Positions 35,101 through 47,100 of a stretch of DNA of 64,000 bases are shown in pieces. Source of the stretch: Akebia trifoliata (lineage: Eukaryota; Streptophyta; Magnoliopsida; Ranunculales; Lardizabalaceae); contig CM030704.1 of the NCBI GenBank assembly GCA_017979445.1, forward strand, positions 10,709,658-10,773,657. The letters are read 5' to 3'. A program made the translations under genes and the position numbers. A model generated the notes under the pieces. That model saw only the letters and a program-made list of their open reading frames with translations, was not told the origin of the DNA and did no database searches. Position 1 is the stretch's first letter; the number at the start of each line of letters is the position of its first letter.

Positions 35101-38100
35101 ACTCATTCCTTTTCATGGTTTATCGAGGCATTCTTTTTATTTTCTTTTTTTTGATAAGTTAATTTCATTAAAAATCGAAACAGGAGGACGAGACAGCCCC
35201 CTTACAAGGAACGAAGAGAAGAAAAGAAAAGACTACAATGACAACAAAGACAAAAAAATAAGTGTAAGTAAAGATATTTTATTAGAAAGGGGGGTCTAGA
35301 TGACCAACCCGAAGGAGAAAAAACAGCCTAACAGAAACAGCAGCCCTACAGAGGGTGCCCTACCACAGCAAACTACCCCAAGTCAAGATTACACACCCTA
35401 TCCCATCTTACAAGAAAGTTTTCAAAAACCAGAGGAGTTTGTATAAGAGTTGTTCTCTTTCTTTTAAAAGAGATCTATAGAAAGCATTATAGATTATAAT
35501 ACTTATGATATATGTAAAAGACTAGGACTAGAAAATTGTTTAAGGTTATATATCAGGTATTGGCTGGTCTACACATTCCAGAGTAGGTCCACATGCATTT
35601 CAATCATAACTAAGATTTCATAGGGTCCAAAAAGCAGAGTCAAGCATCCAGTGAGGGTTTATCAAAAAACATTAATGTTCAAAATATAGTTCAAGTCTTG
35701 GATAATCCCAAGTTGACTCACCCGAGATAACTCGAGGCCACTTGGAGCCAGGTAAAAGATCCCATGTGACTCAAACTACTCAACCTGACTCAAGACTTGA
35801 CTCAGCATTTGACTAGCTATACAATCCAAGTACATCTCATTCAGAATTGACTAGCCCTTTTCCCTCTTTTGACTCGCATTGACTTGGGTCTGGGTTGTGT
35901 GAGTGTTGGAATTGCCTCAATCTTGGCACCAGACTCCAAGTCCAATGCTTGGAAATGGCCAACTACAATGTGAAAGAAGAAAGATGTTCTTGATAGACCA
36001 ACTACTGTTATTTATGAATTAGAACAATGTTAGAAGGATATAAAAGTGTAATACCTCTGCAGACTGCTCTTCCAGCATTTGGTCAAAAATTGGAACAATC
36101 CAATCCTCAAATTTGCAGTAGTTGTCATTAGGCACTAATAAGTTACCAATGCGATTCAATCCTTTTGAGCGCAAATAAGCTCCAGGTAGGGAAAAATCAC
36201 CTTTATAAGTGGGTGCAAGGCATTTTATAAGGTCCTCTTCTATACCGCCAGTTGTAGTGACAACTACATCTACCTGCAATCACATTACATGTAGCACTTG
36301 TCATATATCTTGATTCAAAATTGTAAGCAAGTCAAGAATAAAGTAACGAAGTCCAGCCTGTTAGGATCTTATTTTTCAAATAAAGAAAAATGGTATTTTG
36401 ATACAAGAACTTTCTTTAGATATATTTTTTTGAGAATGCAAAGGCCACTTGGATTGTCATTAGGGAAAACACCAAGTTCCTTCCATTGGTTAGCCCATGA
36501 TGAGAGTGATAGATGAGGCGAGCTGGATTGGAGATTTGTAGTCCATTTTGTCAATTGAACTAGTGAAATGGAAATTGCAAGACAATGAGGAAAGAAGAGG
36601 AAACTTGGGAGGGTTAGGGAATTTGGTTTAAGATTTTGGGTAAGGATTAAGGGTTGAAGAAAAGATTTTTCAAATAAAGGGGTTTTAGTTAAAGATTTGG
36701 AATTGGCTTAAGGATCTAGGTTGTGGGAAAGGGATTTCAAGAAGTCAAAATTCAAGAATTCTAACAAGATCCAAGAATTGAAGAATTTGAGAAAAGAAGA
36801 ATTCTAGATTTTTTGAAAAATTAAAAGAAAATCAAGAAAAGAAAAAATAAGATTAAAAGGAAAAAAGATGGGGTAGAATGAAAGAACCTTAGAATCACAC
36901 CTAGACTGATGGAGAATTCACTTCAAGAAACTCATTATTTATTCATCAAATTCTTCATTCAAAAAAATTCTAATACAATCAATATATAAAAAAATAAATT
37001 TAAGAATCGTAATAAACTAAAATACCAAATAAATAACCTAATTTTCGTAACTTTTCTCTCCCCTGAATTTCCAACCCTTATAAACTTAAATAAAAGACAA
37101 ACTAAATTTACCAAACTACTCGTTAACATTATACTAAGACCATGGGACCAATATGGTCTATCTCAAGGAGAAATATTTACCTACTTATTTTCAAGATGAT
37201 CTTTATGAGGAAATGATCTCACTCCGACAAGGCAGCCTATCTGTAGTGGAGGACATGCGGCGCTTTGATGAGTTAGCTATTCGTTGTGAGACTACTGAAG
37301 ATGGACAGCAAAAACTTGTTTGTTTTAAAAACAGGTTGAAGGTTGAAATCAAAAAAGATATGGCTACTTTAAGGGTTTATGATTTGGAAGATGCATTCCA
37401 AATGACGTTGTGGGTTGAGAAGAACTTAAGTCAATCTATGACAAGGCGGTTTGGAAACCAAACCGGAGTACCACTAATTCGTAGACTTTTGATGGGGAAA
37501 AGACATCTAGGCCAACATTGCCTAATGCTAACAAATCCAAACCTAATGGGTCTCGACCTTATATGCAAGGGCTGATGTAAAAGGAGAAGGTGTAGCTACA
37601 AATGTAAACAAGAAGGGTTACACTGAAGTTGGTTGTTTTCGGTGTGGAGGCAAAGGTCATCACGCATTCCAATGTCCTTCCCAAGAGTCTACACATGGGA
37701 GTTGAGGAAGAAAAAGAACCAGTTGCAGATGCAGAGGGGTCAGCCCTTTTGATAATTGAATATATTAAGTCAGAAGAAGATGACGAGGGGACAACCCTTA
37801 TGCTTGTATCGTTCAACGAATCCTTGTAGCCCCGAAAGATGAGATAAAGATTGGCTTCGTAGAGCTATTTTCACATTCTAGTTAAGAGTGGTGAGAAGTA
37901 TTGCAAACTTATTATTGATGGAGGGAACAACGTGAACGTGGTTTCACAATCTACAATTGAAAGACTTCAACTCACAGTCTAGCCCCACCCTCAGCCTTAC
38001 AGGATTGCATGGGTAGATAAGTTGTCAATACTAGTAACTCAAAAAGCACTAGTTACCATTTCTTACGGTGCTTATGTTGACTATATTTGACGTGACAACG

Positions 38101-41100
38101 TACCCATGAATGTTACATATATTCTTCTTGGTAGCCCATGGCTTTATGACAGATGTGCATCATTGTGGCAAGGAAAATACTAATTACTTTATGTTTAATG
38201 GGAAACGAGTTATGAAGCTCATGTCAACTAAAAAGCTTAAAATTCATAGCAAGAGTCCTAAAAAGCCAACTAATCTGAAGAGGAAAGCTCTCCATTTGCT
38301 TACTAAACAGCAATTTGAAGCCGAAAGCAAGGAATCTGGAGTTGTATATGCTATAGTATCCAAACAAGTAAAAGAACTACTTGCAACCCCACTTCTAGAA
38401 ATACCTCTAGAGGTCACCCAATTGTTGGTTGACTTCTCTGATGTTGCCCCAGAGGAGTTACCAAACGAGTTGCCTCCTATGTGGGATGTACAACATGCTA
38501 TTGATCTTATTCCAGATTCCCAGTTGTTGAACTTACCAACTTATTGCATGAACCCAAGAGAACATGCCGAGTTGAAATGTCAAGTTGATGAACTACTTAA
38601 AAAAGGATTCATCAAGGAAAGCATGAGTCCTTGCGTAGTGCCTACTCTACTAACCCAAAAGAAGGATGTAAGGTAGAGAATGTTTGTTGACAGTAGGGCC
38701 GTCAACAAGATCACAATCAAGTATCGTTTTCGATTCCAAGATTGAAGGACATGCTTGATATGATGGCAGGTTTTATTTTCTCCAAAATTGATCTCAGAAG
38801 CGGTTACCATCAGGTTAGTGTCAAACTAGGAGACGAATGATGGTCTATATGAGTGGCTTGTCATGCCTTTTGGCCTCACTAATGCCCCTGTACTTTCATG
38901 TGATGACTCAAGTACTTTGACCTTTTATTGAGAAATTCCTTGTTTATTTGATAATATACTTATATATAGCCAATCCTCTGATGAGCACATCACCCACTTT
39001 CGCCAAGTTATGAGAGTTCTACAACATGAAAAAAAAAATCTTCATCAACTTGAAGAAGTGTGTTTTTATGATGCCCAGTGTTATATTTCTTAGATTTCTG
39101 TATCAACCAAGGGTGTAGAAGTTGATCTTGAAAAGGTAAAAGTTATTCAAGAATGGCCAATTCCTACTAACCTCCATGAAATACACAATTTCCATGGCCT
39201 AACTACTTTCTACAAGTTCATTAGAAATTTCAGTAGTATCATGACTCCTATCACTGGTTCAATGAGGAAAGAACAGCTTAATTGGTCAAAGTCAACAACT
39301 AGAGCTTTTGAACTTACTAAAAAGAAGATGACAAAAACACCAGATTTGCAATTACCAAACTTCTCCAAGGTCTTTGAAGTGGCTTGCAATGCTTATAATG
39401 TCCGCATTGGAGGTGTACTTATGGAAGATGGTCATTGTATTGCTTACCACAATGAAAAGTTAAATTAGGCAAAACAGTAGTTTTCCACTTATGATAAAGA
39501 ACTCTATGCAATCGTTCAAGTCCTTCGACATTGGAGACACCATTTGGAGTCTAGGGAGTTTGTTTTATATTCAAATCATCAAGCACTTAGATATTTGAAT
39601 TCACTGAAGAAGCTAAGCCATCGCCATGGGAAGTGGGTAACATTCCTTTGGGAATACAATTTTTTTCTCAAGCAGGATGCTGGTGTTGAGAACAAGGTAG
39701 CTGATGCACTTAGTCAAATTGTTTATATTTTGCACTCTCTGGCTATATGGGTGATTGGGTTTGAAAAGTTGAAGCAAGATCATCCTTCTTGCAAGGATTT
39801 TGGCATTATCTATGTTGCTTTAGTGGTAGGGCAACAAGCTGATCATCCTTCTTTTTCATTACACAAGTACTATCTTTTTAGGGATACATGCATTTGTCTT
39901 CCAGATACTTCTCTGAGAGATCATGTAGTCTAGGAGTTATATGTAGGAGGTGTAGTAGGTCATTTTGGACGTGATAAAACTATTGATATGGTGGAAGATA
40001 GCTTTATTGGCCTAGCCTTAAGGCAAATGTCACCAGGATCATCAAGCAATGTCATATATGGCAACTTACAAAGGGGTGAAAGCAGAATGCAGGACTTTAC
40101 ATTCTACTAACTATCCCACATGAACCTTGGACCTTGGCAAGATCTCTCTGTACCAAAAGCATAGGCCCTTTCAAAATTCTTAAGAGACTAGCTCTAATGC
40201 TTATCTTCTAAAGCTTCCAGAGGACATGGGTATCATCCTTATCTTTAATGTGGAGGATCTCATTACTTACCATGGTCATCATAATAGTACTTCGATGTCC
40301 GGTCCTACTACTACAACTTATGATGTTATAGAAGTTCCTTGTGAAGTGGAAAGGTCGTTCATGGTCAAAGTGTACTTGGATTAGAGCTAAAGAATTTCAA
40401 CAACTTAACCTAGATATGTATGAAGGATATCATGCCTTTAACTTGATGGGGTTGAGTTCTTTTAAGCCAGGGGCAAATGATGGGAATCTTAAAGAACCTT
40501 GGAAGACCTATTATTGGAAGAAGAAGACTAATAAGCAAGAGCATTGATGGGGCATCAAGTTGGGTCTTGTGATGTTTATTGAGTTTTTACAAGTTTGTTT
40601 CTTATTTATAGCAACCAAAGGTATTTTGGTTTTTTTACATTTTAGTTTTTTGCAGGTCCAACGATTATTTTATGTTTTCTTAGTCTTATTTTATGTTCTT
40701 CTAAAGTTTCAAGGCATTTAGTCAAGTCGTTAGGGATTTATGGGTCTTTTTTGTCGTTTTTGATCATTTTAGGGGTCAAGGGAAAATTTGTAATTTTTCC
40801 CCGTACGTATTGATGTCCTAGCTATATGTCCTTATAAACAATCTTTTTTGTTCAAAAAATAATAATAAATAAATAATAATAATTTTTCTTCTTCACCACC
40901 TATTTAGTCCTTTCCACCACCATTTCCAAAGTAGAACCACCTTAGAATCAAACAGATCTAGGTTGCCTTGAATCATCCCTTCTCTCCAGATTTTCCCAAA
41001 CAACAACAAAAAAGGGATAATATACCATAAAATCCTTTATTAGTACCTCAAGGAATTGATTTTCCAATAATGAAAGAAAGACAAATGGAGCTAAGGAATC

Positions 41101-44100
41101 ACTAGGAAACATGAAAAAGGGACATGAAATAGTATCAAATATCATTTTCAATAAGACAATATGTAAAGAGATGAAGATTCATCTCCCTGCTCTTTGTGCA
41201 AAGATAATAGAAATCTAGAGAGAGAGGGAATACTCTGAGCCATAACTTGGTCCATGGTTAGGATTTGGTTATGGCTTATGAGATCCAACCCAAACAAAGA
41301 AAGCGAACTTGGGAGAGATTTTTGGGTTCCAAATAGACTTCTCGGGATTGGAAAGAGAGAGCAGAGGAAATACTAATTCATAATAAGGCTTAACACAAAA
41401 TTTTCCATTGCTTTTCGTGGATCAAACCAATTGATCTTCCTCCCCAAAAATACTAGTAATAAGAGAGATCGAGTTTATAAGAGATGCAACCACCAGACAT
41501 TTCCAATCATTGAAATCTCTTCTAGCCGAGGTTCCAAGAAAACTCCCTCTTAGATCTGATCATGACATTAGAGATTAAGCACCCCTTCTAAGAGGAAAGC
41601 TCATAGAGAAAGGGATATTGGTCTTTTAAAGGTGATGATCCACACTACTTATCCTCCCAAACCGAACTTTATTCCCTCTTAATTATAAGATTTGATTAAA
41701 TGATTGATTATTAACTATTTGTCAATAAAAAATAACTATAAAAATAAAAATAAAGAAACAAACAAAAAGAGGGAAAGCAGCCCAATATTACATGCATACA
41801 CATTCTAGAGAGTGTATTGGGCAAAAAGCCCAACCAAGATAAAAATTATTAAAGATTTGTTGCCAACTTGTTATCTTAATTCATGAATTAAGACTTGGTT
41901 TATGACTTATTAATGTTATATGCGAATATATCTCTTTCCAACATTTGGGCCTGTGTAAGGTTATGACGAACTAAAAACATGGGTTGGGCTTCCCATCCCA
42001 AGGTTATATGTGGGAAGGGAGGCACTCTCATGTCTTGGGGAGTTAGAAAGCAATGTCCTCAATTCAATTGTTTTCAAGATATTTCTTTCGGGAAAATTCC
42101 ATTGTTCCCTTTTTCTAGCAATCATCTATATTGGGCTTTCTTTTATAAATTTGCATATAGTGTTAGCTTTAGATCATCATCACCAATGGGTGCAACCCTT
42201 TGCAGTGAGCAATATAATTGTGTCTAGAGCATGTGATTTGTTTTCTTTGCACTTGACATTAATCCTCAACTTCTCCAACTATTATCTTTATCTATGAACT
42301 TGTGAATGTTTGACTACTTCTAGTTGTCTTATTTATAACAATGTATCAATGTAGTGAAGGGTGAAAAGCGCACTTAAGGCACAATGGCCTCCTAGTGCAT
42401 GAGGCACAAGGCGAGGTGCACACTTGAGTAAAGTAAGGCACGGTAGAATTATAAAAATTAAATAGTGAAAGGTGGGTTCTAGATATTTTACACTTATAAC
42501 ATGTAAAATGTGAGTTTTTACAAACAAGTTATGGTATTCAACACTTCAAGAAAAAGAATGATCAATAGTAAAAGAAAAGGTAGTGAGAAATAAGGAGAAG
42601 AAAAATAAGGGAAGAAAAAAAAAGTAAAAGTAAAAAAGAGAAATAGAAATAAAAGTAGGCCAACAACATGTGTTGTTGCTGCTACAATGGAACAATAACT
42701 ATGGCATCATTGGGTGGGTTTTGGTCAAGCTTGGTTGAGTACAAACCAGACCCTGAAAAGGCAGGCTCAACCGTAAACTAGCTCGATACCCTTTTCGAGC
42801 CGAAGTCAACTAAGTCCTTACAAGTTTGGGCCGAGTAAAAATCATCAAATGTAAAATTCAATATTTTTAATGGTAAAAAATTGAACTTTCCAAATAAAGT
42901 TTATTTTGTATGTAAAAAATATACAATCAAATATGAAATTAGTGTCTTAATTAAATAAATTCATTCATTTTTAGTGAGGCACATGTCTAAAGCACGTTGC
43001 GCCTTGACTGAGGTGCTATCAAGGCATGCGCCTTGGTGCACATCACTTAAACTACCTCGCCTCACATGTATTAAGGAGCCTTCGGTCTGCTCTACCTTGA
43101 GGCGCACTAAGGCGCTCGCCTTGACTACACTCGGTATGTATTATTCATTAACTTTCCTTATGTAGTGGAACCCTTTACATTACATTGTCAATCCTAACTC
43201 AAGATAGAGGAGGAGAGTAGTGTTAGGTTGGCAAACAGTGAAAGAATGTGCTACATCCTTACATGAATAGTCAACCCCAAATATTTGAGATAAGGCTATG
43301 TTGTTATTGATGTTGTCATCATTGTTAGCAACACAGCATAATTTTTGGAGAATGGAATAAATAGATCTTACAAACTTATTTTCTTATTTTTTTTAATTGT
43401 TAAAATTATATAATAAAACACAACAGTGGATCCCACTCCCTTTATTCTCTCATAAAGAGGGTTGTGATTTAATCTTGCTATGAATCTCGAGGACAACTTT
43501 TAACTTCATTTTTTTCCTTTTCTATTACTTTTCAAGAATACCCTTCCAACTTTAGTGCCTTTCCTCTTCTACTTCTAAATTTATTGTCTTTCCTCTCCTA
43601 CTCATAAACCCCAAAGAGGATGCTCGTGTCGGTAGGCACAGATATACTCTAATAAATACATAATATTACAACTTTGTTGGAACTTTTTGAGTTAGTTTTA
43701 ATTGAGGCTTATAGTCCATCTTACCTAGAGGCTATGCATCACTCCATAGAAGCTAACAGGCACACCTACAAGTGTATATATATCGAATAGGCTTGCAAAA
43801 TTTTGTGCTCTTTGGAATGCCTTATAGGTTGGGAGGGTCGCTTTAAATTTGTTTTTTCTAATTCATAGTACATTGCTTAAAAACACTTGAAAACAATTAA
43901 GAATGCCAAAGAAATCCACAGGGAAACAGTAGTAACACATCAGATTATTCAAACACAAATGAGGACACAATTTGTTCAAGGCATCTTGATTCAAGTGCAT
44001 TCCAGGACGCTTCGAAAACAAATCTAGGTCCCCTACTCTATTTTTCTACTTGAATCTGAAGCTAACTTTTCACACTATCTCAACTTCAGTGCCAGACATG

Positions 44101-47100
44101 CATCGGAAACCCAATATTTCCATGCACCCATTAATCCTCACAACCAAGTGATTAAATTTCGATTTCAATCATATTGGAAATGGAAATATTTCATGGAAAT
44201 CAATACAATTTAGAAGGAAATGATAAAAAGTTAAGGAACTTTTCATTACAAGCATACGAAAATGATAAAACATATATGAAAACACACTTAAGTCATCAAA
44301 CTATAATAAATTACTAAGCCGATAAACCTGGCTCCATGAGCCTCACAGAAGGTGCCCCCCCCCCCCAATTACTCAAAGTCGTTAGGTATATTACATGAGG
44401 CCTCCCAAGCGAGCGTAGTATAAGTAGTGCGACTTTGAGAACGAGTGGAGAAAATGAAGATTGGTAGCCTTTTTTTTTTTATGAATAAACAATAATTTAT
44501 TAATCAAAGAAATCAACATGTCGAGATAACCAGCCACAATACAAGGGAAGCAAGATTACAAAATTACTCTAAGCACAAAGAACCCCATCTAAACACAAAT
44601 TCCTCAAAAAACACCTTTAAATTTTGGAAAAATGTGCAGTTTTTTCCAGATTTTTGTAATCGAGTGGGTCTATTCGAGCTACGTTATAAGTGGGTCCCAC
44701 AATTTATTTGAGGCGGGACCACTTGGAAACTTGTTCTTATTGAAGAAAATAGTTTCATGTTTTTAGTTGTCAAAAATCCATTTTGGGTGAATGACAAATC
44801 GGCTCTTAACAACCCCTATTAGCCATGGTTTGTTGTATGTGGTTTATAGAATTATTGAGTTTATAAGTGAAACTCTTTAGTCCCACATCGGATAGGAATA
44901 AGAAAATTGTCTAGTTCTTATATAGAACTTCTCATATCACTTAAGTATATATGAGAGAGAGATTTGGATAAACCCACGCATGAGCACAAGGGGCCCATGG
45001 GCTCAAGAAGGATTTGATCCATTGGTCCAAAAAATCCTTAATGCGTGTGCGGGAACACGATGCGCGCGTAGGGGGTGCAAATTTCGTCAATTTGATTTCA
45101 CGTGGGTGCGCGCAACAGGCCCTTTTGCTAATTTTCATGTTGGGCTTGGGGCTGGGCTTAAATCCGATTTTTCTCTTGAAGGGGCACACCCCTTAATTCC
45201 TATCACCGTCCATTAGGACACCTCTTGATCCTTGGGTGCCTGTTCGTCCAGTAAGGACACCTCCATTGATTTCTTTGGGTTGTCTCGACATTATGTCTCT
45301 TAGATCATTCCCTTTCCTAAGAGACACCTTGTCTCTTAATTTTCAATAAATAGGTCATTACGACCTTAGTTTTTCTAACTCAAAAAATTTCTCTTCTTCT
45401 TTGCTGTTTTAACGTACTTGCATTCTATTTTTCGTCTGCATTCTTTGAGAGTACAACAGTAGCATTCGGTTCGCTAGACATGTAGATTATAGTGCTGCCT
45501 CTACACATGTGATCGTTGTATCCTGTGACACAATTGTTCATTAATCCGTGTGCACCAAGTTGCGGGAACAAAATTGTCTTAAGGAGATTGTGTTCAACAC
45601 AAGCCTAGGTTAAACTTCAATTTGTTCATTCTCGAGTATCTACCGGATAACAATAAATTCCCCTTCACATTTTCTCCAATAAAAAACAGGAAGCCCAACA
45701 CCTCTAAGATCAAATCTTGGAAATCCATAGCCTCCTCATGGAAAACCCTTCAATTTCTTTCTCGCCATGTTACCCAACATATGGCAAAAGGGGTAAGGGA
45801 CCAAAAGTATCTTCTTCTACCCGAGACACAAGAAGTGGAACCAAAGTTTCCCCAAGATTGGTAACATTTCACTACACGTTTGCATGAGTATCGAAAAGTG
45901 TGGCACCCCTAAAACAACTATATGCTTCTTGGAAATAAGAATAATAACACCAAATAATTACAATACTTAAATGAACCATTTTCTTGAATGAACAAACCAT
46001 TATGTACTAAACTATCACATTATTAAATTTTTATGAAAAATACATTCTCACATTATCATACATATTTTTTTTATCTTTTCAATCTGTACGAAAAAGTTAC
46101 TAATACATCTAACTTATTAGAATAGGAACAATTATATGTGTGTACTTATATGGTTTGTTGTATGTGGTTTATAGAATTATTGAGTTTATAAGTGAAACTC
46201 TTTAGTCCCACATCGGATAGGAATAAGAAAATTGTCTAGTTCTTATATAGAACTTCTCATATCACTTAAGTGTATATGAGAGAGAGATTTGGATAAACCC
46301 ACGCATGAGCACAAGGGGCCCATGGGCTCAAGAAGGATTTGATCCATTGGTCCAAAAAATCCTTAATGCGTGTGCGGGCACACGAAATGCGCGTGGGGGG
46401 GTGCAAATTTCGTCAATTTGGTTTCACGTGGGTGCGCGCGACAGGCCCTTTTGCTAATTTTCATGTTGGGCTTGGGGCTGGGCTTAAATCCGATTTTTCT
46501 CTTGAAGGGGCACACCCCTTAATTCCTATCACCGTCCATTAGGACACCTCTTGATCCTTGGGTGCCTGTTCGTCCAGTAAGGACACCTCCATTGATTTCT
46601 TTGGGTTGACTCGACATTATGTCTCTTAGATCATTCCCTTTCCTAAGAGACACCTTGTCTCTTAATTTTCAATAAATAGGTCATTGCGACCTTAGTTTTT
46701 CTAACTCAAAAAATTTCTCTTCTTCTTTGTTGTTTTAACGTACTTGCATTCTATTTTTCGTCTACATTCTTTGAGAGTACAATAATAGCGTTCGGTTCGC
46801 TAGACGTGTAGATTATAGTGCTGCCTCTACACGTTTGATCGTTGTATCCTGTGACACAATTGTTCATTAATCCATGTGCACCAAGTTGCGGGAACAAAAT
46901 TATCTTAAAGGCATTGTGTTCAACACAAGCCTAGGTTAAACTTCAATTTGTTCATTCTCGAGTATCTACCGGATAACAATAAATTCCCCTTCACATTTTC
47001 TCCAATAAAAAACAGGAAGCCCAGCACCTCTAAGATCAAATCTTGGAAATCCATAGCCTCCTCATTGAAAACCCTTCAATTTCTTTCTCGCCATGTTACC

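Larger units (their letters stand above)
37150..40560 (+). mobile_element. Chromovirus-like Ty3/gypsy remnant in DHS intron 2 (antisense to DHS)
   Basis: Order gag, CCHC knuckle, protease, RT, RNase H, integrase zinc region, C-terminal GPF and chromodomain-like segment is readable on the plus strand with frequent stops. Most of the integrase catalytic core is absent. No 5' LTR or PBS was found before 37150, so the left side is deleted. The 3' boundary is uncertain: TGATGGGGCATCAAG at ~40547 may start the 3' LTR, which could run to about 40890. Termination or splice signals in it would be antisense to DHS transcription. Confidence 0.78.
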
